A DNA stretch of 64,000 nucleotides from Clostridium rhizosphaerae (GTDB taxonomy: Bacteria; Bacillota; Clostridia; Clostridiales; Clostridiaceae): contig NZ_JAESWC010000018.1 of assembly GCF_016765585.1 (NCBI RefSeq), positions 496,001-560,000 of the forward strand, given 5' to 3'. Under the pieces are notes generated by a model. That model was given only the letters and a program-made list of their open reading frames with translations, did not search any database and was not told where the DNA came from. Within the stretch, counting starts at the first letter, position 1. Every line of letters starts with the position of its first letter. Both the position numbers and the translations under genes were made by a program. Positions 56,702 to 64,000 of this stretch are shown here, piece by piece.

Positions 56702-57313
56702 TTAGCCTTCAGTACTCTCTTCATCACATATATAATATCTCATCATAATTTTCCATTTAGATCTTCTTTCAGCTATTTCAAAGCCAGCTTCTTCAAAGGC
56801 TATGGGTATACCAGTCCATAAAAAAGCATCAGGAACTCTGTCCTCATAAGGCACAGTTGGATAGGCCTCAACTATTTTAACTTTATTTAGTCTGCAGTAA
56901 TTAATTGCTGACTTAATTAACTCTGTAGAAATCCCTTTTCTTCTATATGATTTCAATATGTAAAGACAAGTAATAGACCAAACTTCCTCATTATCTATCC
57001 TTTTAAAAACCCTTGAATTCTCCAGCCTAATATACTTTTCTCTCGGGGCAACTGCACACCATCCAATTGGCTTTCCATCTATATATGCCAATACTCCAAT
57101 TACTTCATTTTTCTCAACTAAGTTTTTCATTGCGTTCTTATTCTGAATACCTTTTCCCATCTCAAAGTGAGACTTTTTTAATCTCCAAGACATACACCAA
57201 CAGCCACCGCATGCTCCGTTATCACCAAACAATTTTTCAAAGTCATGCCATATAGTGTTATCCATGGAATACGCAGTTAAATTTATTACTTTATTTTCAT
57301 AAACAATACCCAT
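56702..57313 (-). CDS. GNAT-family acetyltransferase
   Basis: 203 residues. Acetyl-CoA loop YRRKGISTELIKSAINYCR (about residues 124-142). N-terminal GACGGCWCMSWRL is a cysteine-rich signature of a GNAT subgroup common in clostridia. Substrate not known. It lies 16 bp after the 2H phosphoesterase gene and may share its transcript. Confidence 0.82.
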   Translation of the reverse strand: MGIVYENKVINLTAYSMDNTIWHDFEKLFGDNGACGGCWCMSWRLKKSHFEMGKGIQNKNAMKNLVEKNEVIGVLAYIDGKPIGWCAVAPREKYIRLENSRVFKRIDNEEVWSITCLYILKSYRRKGISTELIKSAINYCRLNKVKIVEAYPTVPYEDRVPDAFLWTGIPIAFEEAGFEIAERRSKWKIMMRYYICDEESTEG

Positions 57314-57329
57314 AGAATCACCTCAAATT

Positions 57330-57884
57330 TCACTTAAGTTTTTTAGAGTAAATTATAGGAGCATTTATACATACTCCAGCTTCATTAAACTCTTTGAATT
57401 CAAGCAAAGCTATTTCAGTAATTTTACCCTTAATCATTTTTAATTCTTTCGAGCAGTAATCAAATGCCTTTAGCATGTTTTCATCATTAAGTCTGCTTGC
57501 AATTGTGCAGTGAGGCACCCATTTTCCGGGAAGATAAAAGGAATTCGGATCATCATTAAATTCTGCAAATTTATCATGATAATTTTTATGAAGCTCATGT
57601 AATTCCGTAGTTATTGCTGCTGAAACAAACAAAGTTCCAGATTTTACAAAAGTACCAAGTATGCTGAGGCTTATTTCTATTTGATTTTTATCTTTATATA
57701 CTTCCTCTGCTAATTCTATAAATGAATTTTTGTCTAAATTATTGTAATCAGCAATAGTAATATGAGCTCTTCTATCCTTTGCCTCTTGTCCATAATTCGA
57801 TATTCCCTTATCACTTAAGCCATTCCACAAGTTTTTTATACACTTCTCAGTTTCAGTATCAAAAAGTGCAGCTACTGCGTACAT
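57330..57884 (-). CDS. 2H phosphoesterase (2'-5' RNA ligase-like)
   Basis: About 184 residues. Two HxT motifs, AHITIAD and HCTIAS, about 90 residues apart define the 2H fold (ThpR/YjcG-like), which acts on cyclic phosphates of RNA or nucleotides. ATG at 57884 has AGAAGGAG upstream; the longer frame from 57908 covers that site. Confidence 0.82.
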   Translation of the reverse strand: MYAVAALFDTETEKCIKNLWNGLSDKGISNYGQEAKDRRAHITIADYNNLDKNSFIELAEEVYKDKNQIEISLSILGTFVKSGTLFVSAAITTELHELHKNYHDKFAEFNDDPNSFYLPGKWVPHCTIASRLNDENMLKAFDYCSKELKMIKGKITEIALLEFKEFNEAGVCINAPIIYSKKLK

Positions 57885-58056
57885 ATTTATTCTCCTTCTA
57901 GAATTCACAATTTTTTATTAAGCAATATTATACCACTAATAGATTTACATTCCTATTAATCTTATACCTAAATACGAAAAGTATATTGCTAAAGATAATT
58001 ATCATTGATATATTTATTTATACAAGCAAAAAATTCAAAAGATTGGAGATATACAT

Positions 58057-58455
58057 ATGAAAAGCATAACACCTGAAATTTATGTTGAAAACTGCAAGGA
58101 AGCTTTAGATTTTTACAAAGAATTATTTGGGGGAGAAATAAAAAATCTTCAATTAGCTGATGGAAAAGAAATGTTTAAAGGCTTTGAAGGGAAAATTATT
58201 CATTCCGAACTTCATGTTAATACTAATTGTGTATTGTATTTTGTAGATTTGTTCGATGACAAGCAAAAGGGTTCTGAAACTCATTTCGTATTAGAGCTTG
58301 AAAGCGAAGAAGAAATAAATAAAGTATATAATTCTCTTAAAGCTAACGGAGTAGTTGGCTTCGAGCTTCAAAAGACCTTTTGGGGAGCCTATCACGCAGT
58401 CATAACGGATAGCTATGGAGTTACTTGGGGCTTAAACTATACTTTAAGCAGATAA
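58057..58455 (+). CDS. VOC-superfamily protein (PhnB/glyoxalase-like)
   Basis: 132 residues. The pattern ITPEIYVENCKEALDFYKEL, HSELHVNTNCVLYF and SYGVTWGLNY is that of PhnB-like VOC proteins. They are metal-dependent or cofactor-free dioxygenase/isomerase folds, often with unknown substrate. GGAGAT site; monocistronic. Confidence 0.82.
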   Translation: MKSITPEIYVENCKEALDFYKELFGGEIKNLQLADGKEMFKGFEGKIIHSELHVNTNCVLYFVDLFDDKQKGSETHFVLELESEEEINKVYNSLKANGVVGFELQKTFWGAYHAVITDSYGVTWGLNYTLSR

Positions 58456-58504
58456 AATCTCTGAGCCCCGCATAGATACTACATATTCTTTTATTTATAA
58501 ATAT

Positions 58505-58534
58505 AAGAACGCAGCATAAAATTGCTGCGTTCTT
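58505..58534. terminator. Bidirectional terminator
   Basis: AAGAACGCAGCA, 6-nt loop, TGCTGCGTTCTT; between the VOC gene and the convergent mocA gene. Confidence 0.85.
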
Positions 58535-58540
58535 TATCTC

Positions 58541-59095
58541 TTAGGCCTCTAAAGTTTTATAACTTTCTTTATCATCAATATCCACAAAGATTCCATCATT
58601 TCTTACTTCAATTAATTCCACATCATAAGCATTATTTTTAATAATGTCTCTTGCACCCTTATCTCCTGTATTTGTTAAAAGCTCCTGAAAATACTTTTTC
58701 CCTATAATAACAGGATTTCCTCTTTTTCTTTTATAAATGGGTGCAGCAATGTTTTTATTGCTTACAGAAAATTCATCATATAATCTATTTATTATTTCAG
58801 TACTTACAAAGGGCATATCACCTAAGATAAGCATAACGCCATCACCATCAAAGCCTTCAAGACCTCTTTTGATTGAAGTACTCATGCCAAGCTCGTAGTC
58901 TGGATTATAAATTTTTATTATGTCCGTATCCACATCATATTTTCCATAAACTAAAACTACTTCTTCAATCTTTGAAGCTTTAGCATTTTCTATAACTCTG
59001 CTTATTATAGTATTTTCTCCAAGCTTAAGCATCAGCTTATTTTCACCCATTCTGCTGGAACATCCGCCTGCAAGTATAATTCCTCTTAAATACAC
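58541..59095 (-). CDS. mocA: Molybdenum cofactor cytidylyltransferase-like protein
   Basis: 184 residues, MobA/MocA nucleotidyltransferase fold. N-terminal LAGGCSSRMGENKLML (NTP loop), LGDMPFVS (metal aspartate) and RGNPVIIG. It adds CMP to molybdopterin for hydroxylases of the xanthine dehydrogenase family. It ends the xdh-ade operon, which fits cofactor maturation of XDH. GTG start, AAAGGTG site. Confidence 0.85.
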   Translation of the reverse strand: MYLRGIILAGGCSSRMGENKLMLKLGENTIISRVIENAKASKIEEVVLVYGKYDVDTDIIKIYNPDYELGMSTSIKRGLEGFDGDGVMLILGDMPFVSTEIINRLYDEFSVSNKNIAAPIYKRKRGNPVIIGKKYFQELLTNTGDKGARDIIKNNAYDVELIEVRNDGIFVDIDDKESYKTLEA

Positions 59096-59120
59096 TTATA
59101 TCACCTTTTTCATTTTGTTG

Positions 59121-60812
59121 TTAATTAAATAAATCTATAAACCTAAACTGCTCATAGTGGAATAATCCTCTAGCTGTTATTTTTAAATCAGGTATTACAG
59201 GTAAAGCCAAAAAACCTAAAGTTAAGAATGGATCAAAATCTTTCTTTACCCCGAAGCTTCTTGCCAAATTATTAAGCTTTTTTATCTTTTCTAAAACGTC
59301 ATAGGGATTTTCTGAAGTAATAAGCCCGCCTATAGGCAGATTTAACTTTCCTAATACCTTTCCGTCAGAAACTAAAGCAATACCGCCTTCCATATCTATT
59401 ATAGTATTGACTGCTAAAGCCATGTCTTCATCTTTATCACCAATAACTATAATATTGTGTGAATCATGAGCAATACTTTGGGCAATAGAGCAGTTTTTAA
59501 GCCCAAAACCTTCAACAAAGCCAACTGATTTTTTTCCTGTATTCTTATGTCTTTCAAATACAGCTATTTTAAGGCAATCTGAGCTTTCAACTCCTAATAC
59601 TATTCCTTCACTTTGCGTTACTTTCCTTCTCTGCTTTACTGTTTCAACAGAATTAGGTATCAGCTTAATCGTGTTTACATAATCACACTTATGTCTCACT
59701 AAAAAGTCTTCCTTAGAAACCAAATCAAGCTTCACCGAACTGCTTAATTTACAATTTGAAAAGCTTATTTCCTTATTATAGATTTCACCGTTTTTAATTA
59801 CATGTTTTATATTAAGCTTACATAGATCCTCAAAGATTACTAAATCAGCCTTATAGCCCGGTGCTAATGCACCTCTGTCTTTTAGGCCATAACAAGCCGC
59901 TGCATTATAAGAGGCTATGGTATAAGCCTTAATTGGATCAAGTCCCTGCTTTATGGAAAGCCTTATTGAATTATCAATAGTCCCTTCCTCAATTAAGTCC
60001 TCAATATGTCTGTCGTCTGTACAGAATAAAAATCTGCTGAAATTATCTTTATTAACTGCTGGAAGCAAATCCTTAAGATTTTTAGTTGCAGACCCCTCCC
60101 TAAGCATAACATACATACCCCTTTGTACTTTCTTTAAGGCTTCTTCTGCCTTAGAGCACTCATGGTCTGTTTTAATTCTGCAGCAAAGATATGCATTAAG
60201 CCATTTTTGTGAAATTCCAGGGCAGTGACCGTCAATATTCCCTTCATTAAACATCTCTAATTTTTTCAACATATCTTCTCTTCCATTGACTACAGCAGGA
60301 GTATCCATTACCTCCCCAAGCCCCAAAACCTTCTCATGATCTATAAATTTAGCTAGTTCCTCTGCATTAAGCACTGCACCTGAATCTTCAAACTCCGTTG
60401 CAGGAACACAGGAAGGCAGCATGAAGAATATGTCCATTACGCTTTTTTTACTGTTTTCAAGCATAAACTCAATACCATTTGGACCTAATACATTTCCTAT
60501 TTCATGTGGATCTGCCACAGCTGTTGTTACTCCTCTTTTTAATAAGAGCTGTGAAAAAACTTCTGGCGTAACCATGGATGATTCAATATGCACGTGAGCA
60601 TCTATAAAACCTGGAGCTATAAAAAGCCCGGTACAGTCTATCTGTTTTTCTCCCACATAATTTCCAACACCAACTATTTTATCATCATTTACAGCTATAT
60701 CATTTTTTTCTATGCTTTGTGTAAATACATTTATAACAAAGCCATTTTTAAGCACTAAGGGTGCTTTTACTTTTCCAATAGCTATATCTATATCTTTTTT
60801 CAAATCACTCAT
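59121..60812 (-). CDS. ade: Adenine deaminase
   Basis: 563 residues, amidohydrolase superfamily. Metal ligands lie in FIDAHVHIESSM, VADPHEIGNVLG, GHCPG and FCTDDRH. The Ade-specific C-terminal domain has IAQSIAHDSHNIIVIG. It converts adenine to hypoxanthine plus ammonia, feeding the xanthine dehydrogenase encoded just upstream (8-bp overlap). Confidence 0.94.
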   Translation of the reverse strand: MSDLKKDIDIAIGKVKAPLVLKNGFVINVFTQSIEKNDIAVNDDKIVGVGNYVGEKQIDCTGLFIAPGFIDAHVHIESSMVTPEVFSQLLLKRGVTTAVADPHEIGNVLGPNGIEFMLENSKKSVMDIFFMLPSCVPATEFEDSGAVLNAEELAKFIDHEKVLGLGEVMDTPAVVNGREDMLKKLEMFNEGNIDGHCPGISQKWLNAYLCCRIKTDHECSKAEEALKKVQRGMYVMLREGSATKNLKDLLPAVNKDNFSRFLFCTDDRHIEDLIEEGTIDNSIRLSIKQGLDPIKAYTIASYNAAACYGLKDRGALAPGYKADLVIFEDLCKLNIKHVIKNGEIYNKEISFSNCKLSSSVKLDLVSKEDFLVRHKCDYVNTIKLIPNSVETVKQRRKVTQSEGIVLGVESSDCLKIAVFERHKNTGKKSVGFVEGFGLKNCSIAQSIAHDSHNIIVIGDKDEDMALAVNTIIDMEGGIALVSDGKVLGKLNLPIGGLITSENPYDVLEKIKKLNNLARSFGVKKDFDPFLTLGFLALPVIPDLKITARGLFHYEQFRFIDLFN

Positions 60813-61725
60813 GCTTTTCCCTCTTACTTGTAAGAGCTTTCAAAACCTTTTCCGGTGATGCCGGCAAGTCATAAATTCTAACCCCCACAGCATCGTAAAT
60901 AGCATTTATTATTGCAGGTGCAGTTGCAATCATTGAAGGTTCACCTATACCTTTTGCACCATAGGGTCCGCTGTTTTCTATTTCTTCTACAAATATTGTT
61001 TTGACCTTTGGAACATCTTTGCTGGTAGGAATTATATAGTCATTAAAGTTTTGATTTTTTATAGTTCCCTTATTAAATATGACTTCTTCCATAATACCAT
61101 AGCCGATACCCATAGCAGCACCGCCCTGTATCTGTCCTTCCGCCATTAGTGGATTGATTATTTTTCCCGAATCATGACAGGCTGTTATTTCAAGAACATC
61201 TACCTTTCCTCTTTCATCATCTACCTGGACTACAGCCTTGTTTGTAGAGAAAGTATAAGGCCAATAAGGATTACCTTCTCCTGTTTCTAAATTTACTGAG
61301 GTTGTATTAGCTTTAAAATAACCTTCTTCTCTAGGGCTTATAGCATTATCAGCCATATATTTAAAGACTTTTTCCTTGTCTTTTATAGAAGCTTCATCCA
61401 TCTTTTCTTTAAGCTTTTTGCAAGCATTTAGCACGGCATTTCCTGTATTGTACGTCTGCCTGCTTGCCGCTGCCGTTCCCGAATCCATCATATAGGAAGT
61501 ATTAACATTTTTTATTACTATATCTTCAACCCTCATGTCAAGTACTTCACTGGCTATTTGTCTCATTACATTTTTAGCTCCCTGTCCTACATCCGTTACC
61601 TCAACAAAAACAGTAACCTTTCCATCAGAAGTAAGCTCTGCGGAAGCCCTTGACTCATCAGGAAAGCCATTTCCATAACCTGTACCATAGATCATACAGG
61701 CATATCCTACCCCTATTTTTTTCAA
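60805..61725 (-). CDS. xdhA: Xanthine dehydrogenase molybdenum subunit, C-terminal part
   Basis: 306 residues covering the second Mo-binding half: TDVGQGAKNVMRQIASEVL, DSGTAAASRQTYNTGNA, AEGQIQGGAAMGIGYG and the catalytic-glutamate motif GAKGIGEPS. It is in the same frame as the N-terminal part and is separated from it only by TAG and five codons. A TTG codon at 61725 follows GGGGG by 8 nt and could start it. Either a split subunit or the second half of an interrupted gene. Confidence 0.85.
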   Translation of the reverse strand: MKKIGVGYACMIYGTGYGNGFPDESRASAELTSDGKVTVFVEVTDVGQGAKNVMRQIASEVLDMRVEDIVIKNVNTSYMMDSGTAAASRQTYNTGNAVLNACKKLKEKMDEASIKDKEKVFKYMADNAISPREEGYFKANTTSVNLETGEGNPYWPYTFSTNKAVVQVDDERGKVDVLEITACHDSGKIINPLMAEGQIQGGAAMGIGYGIMEEVIFNKGTIKNQNFNDYIIPTSKDVPKVKTIFVEEIENSGPYGAKGIGEPSMIATAPAIINAIYDAVGVRIYDLPASPEKVLKALTSKREKHE

Positions 61726-61737
61726 AGTATTAACCCC

Positions 61738-62991
61738 CTACTCAAGAACTATTTTATCTAATTTTGCTATTTCTTCTATACATTTTTTCATTCCTACACT
61801 GCTTTCAAGTACTTGCCCTGTAGGCAGTATACTTCCTATTTTGACAGAATTCATATACCTAAACTGAAGCGGATTTATTTTAAGGAGCCTTGATAGCTCA
61901 TCCATTTGGCTTTCATAAGCTACAGCTGCTTGTGCAGCTCCAAAGCCTCTCATAGCCCCGCAGAAAGAGTTGTTTGTATAAACGGCTAGGGACTGTATAT
62001 CTACGTTGGATATTTCATAAGGTCCTGCAGCATGCACAGCTGCCTTTCTGAGCACATTCATACCCCAGGAACAATAGGCTCCCGTATCACCGTATATTCT
62101 TGCCTTTAGAGCACAAAGCTTCCCATTTTCATCTACCCCGGTTTTATAATACATTTTTATAGAATGTCTTTTGCAGTGAGTTATGGTTGATTCTTCTCTA
62201 GAGTAAACAACTTTTACAGGTTTTTTAGTATAATAAGAAGCTAAGGCAGCATGACACTGCACTGTTATATCTTCTCTTACTCCAAAAGCTCCGCCTATAG
62301 TCATATTGATAATTTTAACCTTTTCTTCATTAAGTCCTAAACACCTTGATACATCTTCTCTGTCATAATGAGGATATTGAGTAGCCACATATAATTCTAG
62401 GTTACCTTCTTCATCATATCTGCTTACTGCTGCCTCAGGCTGGAGTACGGCATGATCTATGTGAGGGGTGGAATACCAGTTTTCGACTATATATTTTGCC
62501 TTTTTAAAACCTTCATCTGCATCTCCTCTTTTTATTTTAAGATCATACAAAATGTTTGTTTTATCACTGATAACAGGAGCACCTTCCTTAAGTGCCTCTT
62601 CAATTGTAAATACACCTTTATATTCTTCATATTCAATCTTAATTGAATCTATTGCTTTTTTCAAAACCTGTTTACTTACTGCTACAACTAATGTTATTGG
62701 GTCTCCTACCCTTTTTATTAAATCATCTACAAGTATAGGTTGATCCTTTAATACAACTCCGTGTTTCTTCTCTCCAGGAATCATACTATGGTTTATTATC
62801 ATAACAACGCCTTCCATGGCTGAAGCTTTGGAGCAGTCTATGCTTTTAACCCTGCCAAATGGTATGCTGCTTCTTACTGCTCCTGCATAAAGCATATCAT
62901 CAAACTCAATATCATCTGGATAAAGAGCTCTACCAGTAACCTTCTCAAAGGAATCTTCTTTTTTTATATTTTTACCTACTGTGTTTAACAT
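61738..62991 (-). CDS. xdhA: Xanthine dehydrogenase molybdenum subunit, N-terminal part
   Basis: 417 residues: the aldehyde oxidase/xanthine dehydrogenase a/b hammerhead domain (about 15-120), then the first Mo-pterin domain with GGAFGVREDITVQCHAAL and CGAMRGFGAAQAAVAYE. Full-length subunits in the family have about 720-770 residues. This frame stops at TAG (61738) and continues as the next gene. Together the two give the expected length. Confidence 0.88.
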   Translation of the reverse strand: MLNTVGKNIKKEDSFEKVTGRALYPDDIEFDDMLYAGAVRSSIPFGRVKSIDCSKASAMEGVVMIINHSMIPGEKKHGVVLKDQPILVDDLIKRVGDPITLVVAVSKQVLKKAIDSIKIEYEEYKGVFTIEEALKEGAPVISDKTNILYDLKIKRGDADEGFKKAKYIVENWYSTPHIDHAVLQPEAAVSRYDEEGNLELYVATQYPHYDREDVSRCLGLNEEKVKIINMTIGGAFGVREDITVQCHAALASYYTKKPVKVVYSREESTITHCKRHSIKMYYKTGVDENGKLCALKARIYGDTGAYCSWGMNVLRKAAVHAAGPYEISNVDIQSLAVYTNNSFCGAMRGFGAAQAAVAYESQMDELSRLLKINPLQFRYMNSVKIGSILPTGQVLESSVGMKKCIEEIAKLDKIVLE

Positions 62992-62995
62992 AGGA

Positions 62996-63463
62996 TTACC
63001 TGCCCCCCATATACTGCTTAGCTAAAGTCACGCCTTCAACTATCTTCTGATAACCGGTGCATCTGCATAAATTCCCTGAAATTCCTTCTCTTATTTCTTC
63101 TTCTGAAGCATTAAGGTTTTTATCCAGAATTGCCTTTGCACTTAGAAGCATGCCGGGTATGCAGTAACCGCATTGAACTGCTCCAACTTCCATAAACGCT
63201 TTTTGAAGAGGATGAAGTTCATCACTTCCTATACCCTCTATAGTTGTGATTTCAGCATTATTACATGAAGCTGCTAAAACTAAACAAGAGTTTACTGTTT
63301 TTCCATTAACAATAACAGTACAAGCGCCGCATTCTCCTTCGCTGCATCCTTCTTTTGTTCCTTTAAGCTTTAATTCATCTCTTAAAAAATCTATAAGTCT
63401 AAGGTTTGAAGAAATTTCTGTTTCGTGAGATTTTCCGTTAACCTTCAAACATATTTTATTCAT
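62996..63463 (-). CDS. xdhC: Xanthine dehydrogenase 2Fe-2S subunit
   Basis: About 155 residues. Plant-type [2Fe-2S] motif GCSEGECGACTV with a following cysteine in NSCL, and the second cluster from QCGYCIPGM and GNLCRCTGY. It passes electrons from the Mo site to FAD. ATG at 63463 lies 8 bp inside the FAD-subunit gene end, after AAGGGGTGAG. Confidence 0.95.
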   Translation of the reverse strand: MNKICLKVNGKSHETEISSNLRLIDFLRDELKLKGTKEGCSEGECGACTVIVNGKTVNSCLVLAASCNNAEITTIEGIGSDELHPLQKAFMEVGAVQCGYCIPGMLLSAKAILDKNLNASEEEIREGISGNLCRCTGYQKIVEGVTLAKQYMGGR

Positions 63464-64000
63464 ATCTAATCTCACCCCTTGCTAATGCTCTTTTTACTGC
63501 TTCAGTATAAACTCCCTTAACAGCTTCCTTTTTAAATGGCATGGTTGGCCTGTTTTTAATACTCTCTTTAACTTTTTCCTCGAGAATAGCCAGTATTTCA
63601 TTTTTAAACAAATAACTTATATCTTTGTTTCTTGCTAAGTACTCAATTTCATAAACTCTAAAAGGAAATTTTCCAACTGCACCTAATGTTAATTTTAAAT
63701 CCCATACCTTATCCTGAACCATATTAAAGCTTACTGCAGCATTAAGTCTTGCTATAGAAAGTGAGTTTCTTTTCCCAAGCTTATAAAAGCTGCTTAAGGT
63801 ATTTTTATCATTTAATATAATTCCAACAAGTATTTCATCACTTTGTACCTTATATTTTTCATGCTTTATAAAATAGTCATCACACCTTACTAGTCTTCTT
63901 TCATACATACTTTCTATTATAAATACCGCTTCAAGACTCATTAAGCAGGGCACAATATCTGCAGCCGCTGCAGAATTTATTATATTTCCTCCAATGGTAG
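63456..64000 (-). CDS. xdhB: Xanthine dehydrogenase FAD subunit, partial
   Basis: About 181 C-terminal codons; the gene runs out of the window. TIGGNIINSAAAADIVPCLM is the second FAD-binding motif of the CO dehydrogenase flavoprotein/XdhB family, followed by LTLGAVGKFPFRV. First visible gene of the xdhB-xdhC-xdhA-ade-mocA run, so the promoter lies upstream of this window. Confidence 0.9.
   Translation of the reverse strand, partial: TIGGNIINSAAAADIVPCLMSLEAVFIIESMYERRLVRCDDYFIKHEKYKVQSDEILVGIILNDKNTLSSFYKLGKRNSLSIARLNAAVSFNMVQDKVWDLKLTLGAVGKFPFRVYEIEYLARNKDISYLFKNEILAILEEKVKESIKNRPTMPFKKEAVKGVYTEAVKRALARGEIRYE

Noticed and set aside
61738-61740. Selenocysteine codon in xdhA
   Set aside because: The interrupting codon is TAG, not TGA, and no SECIS-like stem was recognised behind it.

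Overview
The window is a 64 kb piece of a low-GC Firmicute chromosome, almost certainly a Clostridium-type anaerobe. This rests on AT-rich DNA, strong GGAGG-type ribosome binding sites, ferredoxin-linked 2-oxoacid oxidoreductase, an electron-bifurcating lactate dehydrogenase/Etf set, a 2-hydroxyacyl-CoA dehydratase-type activase, an archaeal-type prolyl-tRNA synthetase behind a T-box, and anaerobic purine catabolism genes. I see no rRNA, tRNA, CRISPR array, phage or intact insertion sequence.

Layout. 1-461: start of an acyl-CoA dehydratase activase. 637-7451: complete F1Fo ATP synthase operon atpI-B-E-F-H-A-G-D-C, minus strand, with promoter and terminator. 7.7-16.7 kb: a small hypothetical gene, an ABC ATPase/permease pair without a binding protein, a TPR protein, a polysaccharide deacetylase, a CvpA-like/transglutaminase membrane protein and the yhaO-yhaN nuclease/ATPase pair. 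16.8-27 kb: a purine-catabolism-type block (PreA-like Fe-S oxidoreductase, ssnA, ygeW, ygeY), a UacR-like sigma-54 activator, nudC, and two fold-II PLP enzymes. The two minus-strand operons here each carry a -24/-12 promoter. 27-32 kb: accessory genes (flavodoxin, GNAT, GNAT-Nudix fusion, TIM-barrel plus AAA ATPase, alpha/beta hydrolase) separated by two large palindromes. 32-38 kb: a BceRS-like two-component system, korAB and a patatin. 38-42.7 kb: a sortase-anchored GH3 hexosaminidase and gltX with a candidate attenuator. 42.7-50.1 kb: lactate module larA, lctD, lctC, lctB, lctP and a FadR-type regulator with two matching operators. 50.2-58.5 kb: flavin-fold protein, T-box/proS, tetR with a decayed MFS exporter, a YtrA-type ABC operon, a RelA/SpoT synthetase and small enzymes. 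58.5-64 kb: mocA, ade and xanthine-dehydrogenase genes; the molybdenum subunit reading frame is interrupted by one in-frame TAG.

How the parts fit. Adenine deaminase and xanthine dehydrogenase (with MocA for its cofactor) would feed purines to xanthine/urate. YgeW, YgeY and SsnA belong to the set that anaerobes use to open and ferment urate. YgeX, HyuA and YgfK are absent from the window; the PreA-like protein and the two PLP enzymes under sigma-54 control are candidates for variant steps. Lactate oxidation would proceed by permease, LarA racemase and bifurcating LctBCD, yielding pyruvate. KorAB links 2-oxoacids to ferredoxin.

Limits: families were recognised by eye without database searches; promoter, operator and attenuator calls are pattern matches. 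Several start codons were moved from the longest reading frame to the one with a properly spaced ribosome binding site; each is noted.
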